This document shows, one piece after another, positions 15,197 to 24,068 of a stretch of DNA of 37,678 nucleotides. The notes beneath the pieces were generated by a model. It worked only from the letters and a program-made list of their open reading frames with translations. It did no database searches and was not told the origin of the DNA. Source of the stretch: Acidobacteriota bacterium (lineage in GTDB: Bacteria; Acidobacteriota; Blastocatellia; Pyrinomonadales; Pyrinomonadaceae); the NCBI GenBank assembly GCA_020853255.1, contig JADYZI010000181.1, forward strand, positions 1-37,678. The letters run 5' to 3'. The translations under genes and the position numbers were made by a program. Within the stretch, counting starts at the first letter, position 1. The number at the start of each line of letters is the position of its first letter.

Positions 15197-15272
15197 TTCG
15201 TGGATTTTCGTGTCATTTCGTGGTATTTGATCTCCTCCACTTACCGCGAAACTCACGAAATGAAGACACGAA
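15197..15272. repeat. Inverted pair of CACGAA-type intergenic repeats
   Basis: TTCGTGGATTTTCGTGTCAT (15197-15216), continuing TTCGTGG, is the inverted counterpart of the sequence at 15245-15272. It could form a long imperfect hairpin in the convergent gap between the PilM-like gene and the next minus-strand gene, and is related to 13046-13073. Confidence 0.6.
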
Positions 15273-15315
15273 GTTTTACGAAGGGGAAGCAGCTCACAGG
15301 AAATGGTCCGTCGCT

Positions 15316-16047
15316 CTATCGGTTCTCGACGATCTTGAAATAAGCGTCCGGAACTTCTGAATTCACCAATATCTCCTTCGCCTTAAAATTTGCGTAGATC
15401 GTTATCTGCTCAGTATCGAACCTTTGCGCATATTTCTCGGGCACCAAAACGCCTTCGACATCGCGGAGTTTCTCGATCTCTACCGATGTTGTCACGCCGC
15501 GCTGGTTTATCGTATAGCTGGCATCGTACCCTTTGATCCGGTTTGTCTTTTCATCCAGATAGAAGTCGGTGGAATAGCCCTCGGGCGATGTCATTCTAAA
15601 TCCCTTGCGCTTTTTCTTATCCTCAGGCAGCGGCGTGATCACAAAACCCTGCCTGCCGAATTGCTGCAGCATAGGAAACCCAAGCCGGTTTATTGGAGGC
15701 AGCGTGAACCCGCCGCGGACGGATGAGGTGGTTTGCGTGCCGTCATAGATCTGCTTAAGCGGTTGAAACGGATTTGCAATTTCGAGCCGGTATTTGTCAC
15801 CGGAAAAGATGGTTACAAAGCTAGCCGGAAACGCCTGGGCCGCGGCCGAGGTCGTTACGTCAACCGAGCCCTTGACGACCAGCGTCCTCATGTTCCGCAG
15901 CTTATCACCCCCGTGAGCAGCAAGCGCAAGCGCTGCCAACTTCATCTCGGCCGCATACGGCCTTTCGGCCAGCGCGGCAGGCTGAGCGGCAGTGACAAGA
16001 ACACACAGCAGAATCAAAAGCAAGGGCCTGAAAAAGTATTTCAACAT
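15316..16047 (-). CDS. Exported protein of unknown function, LolA-like in appearance
   Basis: The 243-residue protein has a clear signal peptide (residues 1-27, LLLILLCVLVTAAQPAALA). The mature part is beta-rich: HGGDKLRNMRTLVVKGSVDV, then FSGDKYRLEIANPFQPLKQIYDG and YSTDFYLDEKTNRIKGYDAS, and a C-terminal LVPEKYAQRFDTEQITIYA segment. This order resembles LolA/LolB-like periplasmic half-barrels that carry hydrophobic ligands, but no diagnostic motif proves it. A terminator separates it from the TonB-receptor-like gene upstream, so it is probably transcribed on its own. Confidence 0.7.
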   Translation of the reverse strand: MLKYFFRPLLLILLCVLVTAAQPAALAERPYAAEMKLAALALAAHGGDKLRNMRTLVVKGSVDVTTSAAAQAFPASFVTIFSGDKYRLEIANPFQPLKQIYDGTQTTSSVRGGFTLPPINRLGFPMLQQFGRQGFVITPLPEDKKKRKGFRMTSPEGYSTDFYLDEKTNRIKGYDASYTINQRGVTTSVEIEKLRDVEGVLVPEKYAQRFDTEQITIYANFKAKEILVNSEVPDAYFKIVENR

Positions 16048-16061
16048 CTAACTTCCGCTCC

Positions 16062-16094
16062 AAAAAAAAATAGGAAGCCCCCCGCAGGCTTCCT
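16062..16094 (-). terminator. Intrinsic terminator of the TonB-receptor-like gene
   Basis: On the minus strand AGGAAGCC, a 7-nt loop and GGCTTCCT form a perfect 8-bp stem (16072-16079 with 16087-16094), followed by A and a run of nine T (16062-16070). It lies 24 nt past the stop of the barrel gene and just before the next gene starts. Confidence 0.92.
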
Positions 16095-16117
16095 AAATAT
16101 ACCGCAATGGAGGAATG

Positions 16118-19100
16118 TTACCAACTGAATCTTGCGGAGAGTTCGATCCTTCGATTAGCCGCGGATGAGCCGCCGCCGAAACCGCCACCGCCGCCGAAAC
16201 CGCCGAATCCGCCGCCGGTACCGGTTGACTGGCCAAAACGGCTGGAAAGGATGTTTCCGACCGGTGCTCCCAGATTGACGGTGTTCAATAGGTTCTGGAA
16301 GTTGATGCTGAGGTTCAGGTTGTACGGCTTGCGATCACCGCCGCCGAAACCGCCCATCATCATCCCGCGTCCGCCGCCACCGCCGCCGAAACCACCACCG
16401 CCGCCGCCGCGTCGATCACCGCCGCCTTGGCCGCCGCCCGAAGCACTCTCAGCCGTCTTGCCAAAACCGAAGTTCCGCGAGACGCGCATATTGACCGTGA
16501 ACGAGCTTGGCGATTGGCCCCAGTTTCGGGGAATGATCTGATTCGCGTCCTCGCCCGAAACATCACACCATGACGCGGTGACGTTATGCGAAGAGCAAGC
16601 CGCGGCCAACTGGCCGAACGTCGGGCGTTCGTTGAACTGCAGATCGCCGTTCAGGTCCTGTCCCGTCGTGATATTGAACGGACGGCCGCTGTTGAGCATA
16701 ATAAACGGGCTGAATGAAAAGCCCCACGGAGCGTTGATGTTGCCGCCGACAACAAAGTTATGGCGAACATCTGATGACGACCGGCCCCATTCATCACCAA
16801 GATCGTACGAATACGCCGGGAAACTGCCCGCACCGTCACTGGTGCTGCGTGAAAAGCCAAGGTTGTAATTCGCAAACAGCGAGAAACGGCGGCTAGACAT
16901 ATTCCGGACGTTCACGCTCAAGCGGTTCTGGTCCAAAGTTCCGGTCGATTCGTATTGATAGATCGCACCAACAGTCGGATCAGGCCGCGGTGCACTCGAG
17001 CAGTCAAACTGGTCCGGGCAGATCGGGGCATTGATGTTCCTTGAGCGGAGCACATTGTAGGTTCTCGACGAGACGAAGGTCGCCGACATCGTGGTTTTCC
17101 ATGGAAGCTGACGCTCTACACCAAATGCACCCTGAACCATCATCGGCGATTTCAGGTCGGGTGCGATCTGCCGGATTGTATTTGACTGAGGCAGGGCCGC
17201 CAATATCTGAGCACCGGTCGGTACGTTTGTGACACTGTTCAGTGAAAAGACCGGCTGGCCAAGCAGAGCGATCGCGGCTGCCCGGCGGACAGGATCAGGA
17301 TCGTTCGCGCTGACCACAAGGTTGATCTGGTTCGTTCCGTTGAAGCGAAGTGCGCTCAACGTAAGGCTTTCGCTGAACCGATCATAGAAAACACCTAAGC
17401 CTCCGCGAAAGACCGTCTTCGGGGCCTTGGCCCCACCGGCCCCCGGTGACCACGCGAATGAGAATCTGGGTGCAAAGTCATTGCTGTCGCTGATGTTGGT
17501 CTGATTCTCGTATCTTAAGCCAAAGCTCAACGTGAGGCTCGGGTCAACGCGCCAATCGTCGGTCACGAAAAGGCCGACATCCGTCCTTGAGACCGACTGA
17601 AGCGGGTGGCCGGTCGTTATCGTAAACTGCGTAGGGAAGAAACGCGGGTCCGTATTTCCGAGCAGACGCTCACGGTACTGGTCCAAAGGCGAGACCGACG
17701 GCTGAAGAATAGTACAGCCGGGTTCGCCCGGGAAGCAGCCCGCGGGGCTGGTCACAGGCTGAGCACCCGCAAAGGTGAACGAGCCGCCATAGTTATTTTC
17801 CGATTGGTCATTTATCGACGTGCGCCGCAGTTTCAGCCCAAACTTCAGGCCGTGCTGTGCATTAGGCCCGACCGATGTCGTCGTGAAATTTTGCAGCTCC
17901 CATGCCTTGGTGTCATTGAAGCTAAGGCCGATCTGAGCACCGCCGCCCGTGAAGGCGTCAGATACCGATATTGTCGGTATCGAATTGTCGCCGTTCTGCT
18001 CACGCTTGTCCCAGCTATATTCAAAACGCGTTTCATTGACGGTCGTCGCGTTGATGATCATCGTCTCTGTCAGACGAAGTTCGTGCGAGTTGCTGGTCGA
18101 ATCATATGCACGCGTAGGCAGCGAAAACGTGCTTATCCCTTGATTCGCGGATGAGGACCGCGAAAAGCTGTAGCGGGCAACCAATGTATTGTTCTGGTTT
18201 ATCGCATAATCAAACCGCGGGCTGATCGAAAAGCGTCGGCTTGGGGCCTGAATCTCTTCAGTGAACGGCACCACGTTGAGATTGCTGTCAAGCACGCGGG
18301 CGTTGACGACGGTGTTACTGTCATCATCGCGATTGTTGATATCGACGAAAAACGACGACTTGCCTTTCTGTATCGGGCCGGAAATATTGCCGCCATACGA
18401 TCGCCGTTGGCTGGGGGCACGATTCAGAGCAAATGGATTGCGCGAGTTGAGGCTTTCGTCGTTAAAACTCCCAAACAAATTTCCACGCCATCTTTCCGAA
18501 CCTGGCCTTGTCAGTATCTCGATACGTCCAAAGCCGAGTCGATCGTATTCGGCAGAGAAGGGGTTGGAGTTGATACGGATCTCGCGGATCGCTTCTTTTG
18601 GGGGAAGGCGGCCGCCGGTGAACCCGTCAATGTAGATCTGGCCGCCGTTCGGGCCTGCAGCCGGGCCGGCAAGTGCCTGGAGGGCAGCTTCAAGTTCATC
18701 CGGATCGTCAGGCAGGGCTTCGAGCTCCTTTTCCTTGAGTACCGTGGCTCCCGCATTGTTTGCCGGATCGGTCGAAACGCCTGTGTCGCCCGAAACCTCG
18801 ACCTGCTCCTCAACGCCTGAAACCGTCATCACCGGGATAAGCTCAGTTTTCTGAGCGGCAGTGATCTCAACCTCGGTATTCTCGTATAGAGCAAATTTCG
18901 GTGCCGAAACACGGACCGTGTATTTGCCTGGGGCGAGGCCGCTTATGCTGTATTCGCCCTTCGTGTTACTGGTCGTTGTCTTTTCGGCACCTGTTCCCGA
19001 AACGGTGGTGACCGATGCTCCAACGACGATCGCGCCGAGCGAATCGACTACCTGGCCGGCAAGCGATCCGTTCTGCTGTGCAAGAGCCGGGACACTGAAA

Positions 19101-19147
19101 AATAATGCTATCAGCCCGCTCACAATGAAAAGTTTGGATAATTTCAT
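16118..19147 (-). CDS. TonB-dependent-receptor-like outer-membrane barrel with carboxypeptidase-regulatory domain
   Basis: The ATG at 19147 gives a signal peptide (MKLSKLFIVSGLIALFFSVP, ending ALAQ); the upstream ATG at 19216 would add 23 residues before it. Next comes a carboxypeptidase-regulatory-like beta domain (about 25-105: GSLAGQVVDSLGAIVVGASV, SNTKGEYSISGLAPGKYTV), a short plug-like region (IYIDGFTGGRLPPKEAIREI), and a long barrel typical of the Acidobacteriota SusC/Oar-like family, ending in a terminal aromatic (SARFSW). Such proteins import large substrates, often oligosaccharides. Two strikingly Gly-rich loops, encoded near 16160-16215 and 16340-16440, interrupt the last strands. 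No SusD partner is adjacent. The upstream neighbour on the same strand is a DUF5666-like exported protein. Confidence 0.92.
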   Translation of the reverse strand: MKLSKLFIVSGLIALFFSVPALAQQNGSLAGQVVDSLGAIVVGASVTTVSGTGAEKTTTSNTKGEYSISGLAPGKYTVRVSAPKFALYENTEVEITAAQKTELIPVMTVSGVEEQVEVSGDTGVSTDPANNAGATVLKEKELEALPDDPDELEAALQALAGPAAGPNGGQIYIDGFTGGRLPPKEAIREIRINSNPFSAEYDRLGFGRIEILTRPGSERWRGNLFGSFNDESLNSRNPFALNRAPSQRRSYGGNISGPIQKGKSSFFVDINNRDDDSNTVVNARVLDSNLNVVPFTEEIQAPSRRFSISPRFDYAINQNNTLVARYSFSRSSSANQGISTFSLPTRAYDSTSNSHELRLTETMIINATTVNETRFEYSWDKREQNGDNSIPTISVSDAFTGGGAQIGLSFNDTKAWELQNFTTTSVGPNAQHGLKFGLKLRRTSINDQSENNYGGSFTFAGAQPVTSPAGCFPGEPGCTILQPSVSPLDQYRERLLGNTDPRFFPTQFTITTGHPLQSVSRTDVGLFVTDDWRVDPSLTLSFGLRYENQTNISDSNDFAPRFSFAWSPGAGGAKAPKTVFRGGLGVFYDRFSESLTLSALRFNGTNQINLVVSANDPDPVRRAAAIALLGQPVFSLNSVTNVPTGAQILAALPQSNTIRQIAPDLKSPMMVQGAFGVERQLPWKTTMSATFVSSRTYNVLRSRNINAPICPDQFDCSSAPRPDPTVGAIYQYESTGTLDQNRLSVNVRNMSSRRFSLFANYNLGFSRSTSDGAGSFPAYSYDLGDEWGRSSSDVRHNFVVGGNINAPWGFSFSPFIMLNSGRPFNITTGQDLNGDLQFNERPTFGQLAAACSSHNVTASWCDVSGEDANQIIPRNWGQSPSSFTVNMRVSRNFGFGKTAESASGGGQGGGDRRGGGGGGFGGGGGGRGMMMGGFGGGDRKPYNLNLSINFQNLLNTVNLGAPVGNILSSRFGQSTGTGGGFGGFGGGGGFGGGSSAANRRIELSARFSW

Positions 19148-19233
19148 CACAAGTATAACCTTCAAACAGAGTAATTGAATAAAGCAGGAACAATTCGGAA
19201 TAACGCCCCGTTCCATTGGGCTTTTCGAAAGTA

Positions 19234-20436
19234 TTACGGCATATCGAAGCCGCCGTCCAAGCCGGGGATACTCAGGCTTTGAGAACCCTGGCGAGATCTG
19301 TTGCCGCCCGCGGACATCTGGGCCATTCGCACGAAAGGCTCAACACCGGCCAGTAATTTGATCGCCGTAATATGGTCGGGCGATGATGATTTTGAGCTGG
19401 AAACAGCGATCATGTCGCCAACCTTGAGGTCGGCTGCTGTGACGTTCGGGAACCGGTCGAGCATTTCGTCAATGCCGCCTCGCAATCCGCCGCCCGGCCC
19501 TCCCGGGCCGCCTTGCCCGCCGCCGTTCGCGCGCGGAGGCATTTGACCGCCCTGACCACCGGAAGCTCCCTGGCCGCTAGGGGCACCACCAGGGCCGCGC
19601 TGTTCGCCGCCTGACTGTCGTGCCGCAAGCATCTGAGCCATTTGCTCAGGAAACTTCTTCATCATTGACGCTGATCCGAGTGATACGGTTACGTCTTTCT
19701 TGGATTGAAGCTCAGTAATAACTACTTCATTCTTTGCAATATCGACCGATTTCACTGTCCCGGCGTGGGTCTGGAAAGCTCCCGTCAAAACTTCTTCGGC
19801 GGTGAAACTGGCCCCGTCGGCACTTCGGTCACCGACCGCACGGAGCATATCGCCGGCGGCGATATCCGAGAGCTTGCTAGGAATTGCCTCGCTGAAGGCA
19901 ACCGAATTTGGTGCGTATCGAAGGTATTTTGCCTGTTCTTTCGGCGTCAGCACCACCTTGGTGGTCGAGCCGAGCGACGTTACATCGATCGAGATCTGGC
20001 CGGTTGCCGCGTCAACCGCCGTGACGCGGCCGGAAATGCCGCGCGTCCGCCATTTTTCCACTTCTTTTGCTTTGGCGGCGGCAAGCTCTGACTTTGACAT
20101 CAGATAAACGGTCCGTGCCGGAACACTTTTCTTGTCATCCGCCGGAAATCCGCTGACAACGATCTTGTCGCCAGCTTCGATATCCTGCAGGGCGGCCGGG
20201 ACAGCGGCGCTCATTCTGCGGTTATCGGGCGGGATCTTTTTGAATTCGGTCTGTTCGGAAAGCGAGGCGATCATCTCGCCGTCCTTTGTGGTGAAGACGA
20301 TCTTTCCGGCCTGTACCGCGACGACGTCGCCGGCAATAAGGCTGGGCTTAACATTGCCCGCAGTTTGGCCAAATGAAACCGCGGCACAGACAGTAATAAG
20401 AATGAACGCAAACAAAGTATAAAAACGGTTACGCAT
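19234..20436 (-). CDS. Exported DUF5666-like repeat protein with Gly-rich insert
   Basis: A signal peptide (residues 1-23, ending SFGQ) is followed by several small beta-barrel modules of the DUF5666/OB-like type. Each combines a 'V..V....I.I' strand pair with a statement such as LQDIEAGDKIVVSG, LSDIAAGDMLRAVGD and AADLKVGDMIAVSS. Three such modules are visible, near residues 35-105, 130-210 and 225-370. The third is split by a Gly/Gln/Pro-rich low-complexity loop (about 275-325: GGEQRGPGGAPSGQGASGG). The function is unknown. It lies 87 nt upstream of the receptor-like gene on the same strand without an intervening terminator, so cotranscription is likely. Confidence 0.75.
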   Translation of the reverse strand: MRNRFYTLFAFILITVCAAVSFGQTAGNVKPSLIAGDVVAVQAGKIVFTTKDGEMIASLSEQTEFKKIPPDNRRMSAAVPAALQDIEAGDKIVVSGFPADDKKSVPARTVYLMSKSELAAAKAKEVEKWRTRGISGRVTAVDAATGQISIDVTSLGSTTKVVLTPKEQAKYLRYAPNSVAFSEAIPSKLSDIAAGDMLRAVGDRSADGASFTAEEVLTGAFQTHAGTVKSVDIAKNEVVITELQSKKDVTVSLGSASMMKKFPEQMAQMLAARQSGGEQRGPGGAPSGQGASGGQGGQMPPRANGGGQGGPGGPGGGLRGGIDEMLDRFPNVTAADLKVGDMIAVSSSKSSSPDHITAIKLLAGVEPFVRMAQMSAGGNRSRQGSQSLSIPGLDGGFDMP

Positions 20437-20573
20437 AATATGGCAATTATAGTTCGCTAATAAACTCTACGGGTTGACCGCCGGGAAAATCGGCCATCAA
20501 CTGTAAGACGTAGATTCTATACTTTAAGTTCGGATTAAAATGTAAAGATTTGTCAGGTAAGCAGATGCGGGTT

Positions 20574-21548
20574 TTAGCGTGTTTTCCACGCTCCCGGCGG
20601 CCGGGCCGTCAGGACGAGTCCAATGCCGGCTGAGATCAATGCCAAAAGGGCAAAGATCCAGATGTAGGGAAGCGAAAGGAGAATGGTCCAGGCTGTTACG
20701 CCCAGCAGAACGGCGAGCGATTCGGACCGATTTCGCTCAGACAAAAAATACTTCTGGATCAGCTTTCCTATCGTCACATGCAAGGCCACGCGTCCGAGCA
20801 CATATGCCAGTGCAAGCGTCAGCAGGGCCATTCCGATGAACACCGCATTCATATAGTTTGGCAGCACATTCAAAGCCGCGAAGAGAAGGATATTCACACC
20901 GATAAAACTGAAAAATCCGATCGCAACGATCTTGGTCGATGAGAGTTTCAAACGCGCGACAGCGCGGCTGATGGCCCCCGGAGCTATCGTCGTCAGCCCT
21001 AGCGAGATCAGGAACCAAAACAGCAGCAGCACGACCCGGAGAGCGAAAAATGCAAAAGTGAACGACGGTGATAAGATAGCGAACGGATCACGGGCATACT
21101 TTTGAAATTCTTCCTCGTATGCGGCGTAGATGATGGTTTGCTTATTCGTTCCGCGCAGGGCTTTGTCCGATTCGGGTGCATACTTGCCTCCGAAAACGAT
21201 GACGTCGCCGCCGATAAATGACCCGTCCTTCTGGATCACCGATCCGCCGACGGCCGCAACGTCACCCTCGACGCGGCCGTGTATCTCAACATCGTTGCCG
21301 AACACAAGCACACCTTTCGCCGATTGCCGGACCACGACCTTTTTTGAGAACGAGATTATCTCCATGTCCGGAGATGAATCAATCACGAGCGTGTTTTGGT
21401 CAGAATCGGAGATCGACTGCGACCCTCCAAGCGCGAACCCTGAGATCAACAGCAAAAGAAAGATAATCGAGGTCGCTTTGCCCGGAGACGCGGGCAGGCG
21501 GAACGGGATCGGTCCAGGGTGTGAGGAAATGATATTGTGCATAAGCAC
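20574..21548 (-). CDS. Membrane protein with bactofilin-like beta domain
   Basis: A first hydrophobic segment (residues about 27-42, SIIFLLLLISGFALGG) leads to an extracytoplasmic domain of short hydrophobic-Gly repeats (GVLVFGNDVEIHGRVEGDVA, AVGGSVIQ, GSFIGGDVIVFGG; about 75-125), the pattern of the polymer-forming bactofilin beta-helix. Three or four transmembrane helices follow (LRVVLLLFWFLISLGLTTIA, KIVAIGFFSFIGVNILLFAA, ALLTLALAYVLGRVAL, TAWTILLSLPYIWIFALLAL). It starts 9 nt after the anti-sigma factor gene, so it is the third gene of the sigma/anti-sigma operon. It may be an envelope sensor or scaffold in that circuit; this is inference. Confidence 0.75.
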   Translation of the reverse strand: MLMHNIISSHPGPIPFRLPASPGKATSIIFLLLLISGFALGGSQSISDSDQNTLVIDSSPDMEIISFSKKVVVRQSAKGVLVFGNDVEIHGRVEGDVAAVGGSVIQKDGSFIGGDVIVFGGKYAPESDKALRGTNKQTIIYAAYEEEFQKYARDPFAILSPSFTFAFFALRVVLLLFWFLISLGLTTIAPGAISRAVARLKLSSTKIVAIGFFSFIGVNILLFAALNVLPNYMNAVFIGMALLTLALAYVLGRVALHVTIGKLIQKYFLSERNRSESLAVLLGVTAWTILLSLPYIWIFALLALISAGIGLVLTARPPGAWKTR

Positions 21549-21557
21549 CGGAATGTT

Positions 21558-22133
21558 TTAGGTGCCGCGGCGTCCAGTGAGACGGCCCGATGAATAGAAT
21601 ACGAAAACCGCCGCGAAGAGCACGATTACCACTATGATAAGCCCGACCGGTTCGAAGGATGACACCAGCGAGCGCGAGATCACGGCGATTGCGAAAGCGA
21701 GGCCGCCGGCCATTCTCAGTATGAACAGGCCGAGGGCCAAAACGCGTTCCCCAACCGCCCCGGCTGTAGTTGCGACCGCAAACGCTTCACCGCCAAAGGC
21801 AAAAAGTGAAAAAACGAATAATGCAGCGGTTATGCAAACCGCTGTCAGCAATTCGTTTGGCCGACGCACTCCCGCCACAGTGCTTTCCGCGTTAGAAACA
21901 ACACGTTTTGTGAAGTCTGCGGGCAGCTGTACAGAACTCGTATCGTCTAATGAGGCCGTTAATGCCGCGAGAAATTGCCGCTGATCGAGCAGCCCGTGAG
22001 CACATGTCTCGCATTCGCTGACGTGTTGCTCGAATGCCGATTCGGCCTCGACGGATAGTTCACCGTCCACATAGGCGGCGATGTCGTCGTCCGGGCAGAT
22101 TTGTTTTGAAGCGATGTTTTCCACCTGATACAT
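21558..22133 (-). CDS. Zinc-finger anti-sigma factor, membrane protein
   Basis: The N-terminal domain carries the ZAS signature: Cys13 and His37-x3-Cys41-x2-Cys44 (QHVSECETC), preceded by DDDIAAYVDGELS, the usual start of zf-HC2 anti-sigma domains that clamp ECF sigma factors. The C-terminal half has about three hydrophobic segments (AVCITAALFVFSLFAFGGEA, LALGLFILRMAGGLAFAIAV, GLIIVVIVLFAAVFVFYSS), so the protein is anchored in the inner membrane. It starts 15 nt after the ECF sigma gene. Family knowledge says it holds the sigma factor inactive until an envelope or redox signal releases it. Confidence 0.9.
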   Translation of the reverse strand: MYQVENIASKQICPDDDIAAYVDGELSVEAESAFEQHVSECETCAHGLLDQRQFLAALTASLDDTSSVQLPADFTKRVVSNAESTVAGVRRPNELLTAVCITAALFVFSLFAFGGEAFAVATTAGAVGERVLALGLFILRMAGGLAFAIAVISRSLVSSFEPVGLIIVVIVLFAAVFVFYSSGRLTGRRGT

Positions 22134-22148
22134 CCGGCGATGCTCAGT

Positions 22149-22754
22149 TCATATTCCGTCGAAGCCTCGTTCGACCATGATCTGACGCATCATCTCGCGT
22201 GCCCGGAACAGTCTGTTCTTTACTGTTCCAAGCGGCAGTTCCGTTACTTCCGCGATCTCATCATAACTAAGATCGTTCGCATGCCTGAGCAGAATGAGCT
22301 GCTTGTAGGCATCCGGCAGAAGCCTGATGACCTGCCCGATCTCCGTCCGCCACTCGCTTATCTCGCGATCTTTTTCAGGCGAGCGAGCGGAACTTTCGAT
22401 CTGAAGTTGATACGTGCCATCGAGGTTTTCGGTTTCGAGGCTTTGAAGATTTACTGAGTTGCGGCGCAGGTGGTCGATGGCCGCGTTGTGGGCTATTCGG
22501 TAAAGCCAGGTTGAGAATTTGTATTCCGAGGAATAGCGATGGAGTGAGTTGAACAGCTTGATGAAAACTTCCTGTGCGACATCAAGCGCCGATTCATAGT
22601 TGCCAACAATGCGGAAAACATAGCCCGTGATCGGCTTTTGATAACGCCGGACCAACTCTTCAAACCCGTCACAGCGGCCGTCCACAGCCTCTGCGATAAG
22701 TTCGCCGTCGGTGAACAGGTTCAGTTCTTTTTCTGTGGTCGCGATTGCGGACAT
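22149..22754 (-). CDS. ECF-family RNA polymerase sigma factor
   Basis: The 201-residue protein has sigma region 2 (GFEELVRRYQKPITGYVFRI, ALDVAQEVFIKLFNSLHRYS, FSTWLYRIAHNAAIDHLRR) and region 4 (LPDAYKQLILLRHANDLSYD, EIAEVTELPLGTVKNRLFRA), joined by an acidic linker. It lacks regions 1.1 and 3, as ECF (RpoE-like) factors do. It is the first gene of an operon with an anti-sigma factor and a bactofilin-like membrane protein. Such factors usually autoregulate their own operon; I could not identify a convincing ECF-type promoter upstream. Confidence 0.93.
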   Translation of the reverse strand: MSAIATTEKELNLFTDGELIAEAVDGRCDGFEELVRRYQKPITGYVFRIVGNYESALDVAQEVFIKLFNSLHRYSSEYKFSTWLYRIAHNAAIDHLRRNSVNLQSLETENLDGTYQLQIESSARSPEKDREISEWRTEIGQVIRLLPDAYKQLILLRHANDLSYDEIAEVTELPLGTVKNRLFRAREMMRQIMVERGFDGI

Positions 22755-23084
22755 GTTCGATCAGGCGGTACGACATTCGCGTCATGAATGCTCCGCGGGC
22801 GCAAAACTTCGCCAGTTTGATGATAGTACCAACCATCGTTCGGCAAATCGAACGAAATGTGATGAAATGTTCGGGATGAGTGACGAAGCGTAAGGGGAGC
22901 GAGGGTAATTCTCTAGGTCCGCTTGAGCTAGTTCCGGAAAATTCGGCTTTTCAACCGCCTACGCGGATGCAGATCTCTGTTCATCTTACTCGGCATTTTT
23001 CCTCTTATTCGGTGGCATATAGTTGCCAACCCATCGAAGTAAGATGAACGGACCTTAATTCTGGGGTCGAGGCGTTTTCAGCGA
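22755..23084. other. 330-nt intergenic region with a nested inverted repeat
   Basis: No convincing gene. It contains a perfect 12-bp inverted repeat, GTTCATCTTACT at 22979-22990 and AGTAAGATGAAC at 23038-23049, enclosing a smaller hairpin around GGTGGCA (23011-23017) and TGCCAACC (23024-23031). There is no T-tract in either direction. It could be a structured RNA, the 3' end of the upstream epimerase transcript, or a small mobile repeat. Confidence 0.5.
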
Positions 23085-24041
23085 TTAGCGTGCAAACCGA
23101 CTTGTCTTCCACCAATCTATCGTCCGCCTCAGGCCTTCTTCGAGGTCGACAAGTTTCTTGTAGCCGAGGTACTCGACAGCGAGAGCATTGTCGGCCTGAG
23201 AATGTTTCACGTCGCCTGTACGAGCTTCCAAAAATTGCGGATCTGCATCCGAGCGGCCGGTGATCTTTGCCAGGACAGCGAGCAATTCATTCAGCGAAAC
23301 GCGATCGCCGTTTGCCGCGTTTATCACCTCGCCCATGCCCTTTGCGGCCTGCGAAGCCGCGAGGTTGGCGTTGACAACATTTGCGATGTAAGTAAAATCA
23401 CGCGTCTGCTCACCGTCGCCGTAAATCGTGGGAGTCTCATCGTTCATCAACACATCAATAAATCTTGAAATAACCCCCGAGTAGGCCGACGATGGATCTT
23501 GCCGCGGCCCAAAAACATTGAAGTATCGAAGTGAGTATGTTTCAAGGCCGTAAACTTCAAAGAAGACGCGGCAATAATATTCACCCGCGAGCTTTGCGGC
23601 GGCGTATGGCGAAAGGGGCTCGGGCCGCATTGTCTCGACCTTTGGCAGTACCTCCTGATCGCCGTATGCAGAACTCGAAGCAGCGTAAATAAAGCGCCGT
23701 ACGCCCACATCCTTGGCCTTTACGAGAAGATTGAACGTTGCATTTACGCACGCCTGATGAGTTTCGACCGGATTCTCGACCGAACGGGGAACGCTTGGGA
23801 GTGCGGCCTGATGAAACACGATCTCGGAGCCCTCGATCGCCTCCGACAACGCGGTTTCATCATTGATATTACCCTCGACAAATCGGAAGTCGCCTTTTAT
23901 CTCCTCGAGGTTGGCAACATAACCGGTCGACAGATCGTCGATAATGGTAACCTTAGCTCCCTGGCGGATAAGTTCATCCGCCAGGTTTGAACCGATAAAT
24001 CCGGCACCGCCGGTGACGAGGCATTTGGTGGTTAAGGACAT
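23085..24041 (-). CDS. NAD-dependent UDP-sugar 4-epimerase (GalE/WbpP-like)
   Basis: A short-chain dehydrogenase of the extended type. GGAGFIGSNLADELI (residues 11-25) is the Rossmann NAD-binding loop, AASSSAYGD holds the catalytic Ser, SPYAAAKLAGEYY holds the Tyr-x3-Lys pair, and LRYFNVFGPRQDPSSAYSGV is the substrate loop typical of UDP-GlcNAc/UDP-uronate epimerases (WbpP/TviC type). It interconverts C4 epimers of UDP-sugars for surface polysaccharide. It lies 27 nt after UDP-glucose dehydrogenase on the same strand, so it could act on UDP-glucuronate to give UDP-galacturonate; the exact substrate is inference. Confidence 0.9.
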   Translation of the reverse strand: MSLTTKCLVTGGAGFIGSNLADELIRQGAKVTIIDDLSTGYVANLEEIKGDFRFVEGNINDETALSEAIEGSEIVFHQAALPSVPRSVENPVETHQACVNATFNLLVKAKDVGVRRFIYAASSSAYGDQEVLPKVETMRPEPLSPYAAAKLAGEYYCRVFFEVYGLETYSLRYFNVFGPRQDPSSAYSGVISRFIDVLMNDETPTIYGDGEQTRDFTYIANVVNANLAASQAAKGMGEVINAANGDRVSLNELLAVLAKITGRSDADPQFLEARTGDVKHSQADNALAVEYLGYKKLVDLEEGLRRTIDWWKTSRFAR

Positions 24042-24068
24042 ATTCTGTTTTGCGGGCGGCTGGTGCCC

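Noticed and set aside
16150..16440. Regular GCC/CCG-rich pattern considered as a repeat array or CRISPR
   Set aside because: It is glycine-codon low complexity within a coding frame, with no spacers or constant-length repeats.
16107..16541. Proline-rich plus-strand frame
   Set aside because: It is the antisense reading of the glycine codons in the barrel's Gly-rich loops.
17606..18154. 182-codon plus-strand frame inside the TonB-receptor-like gene
   Set aside because: Antisense to a confidently identified gene, Arg-rich composition typical of a shadow frame, no ribosome site.
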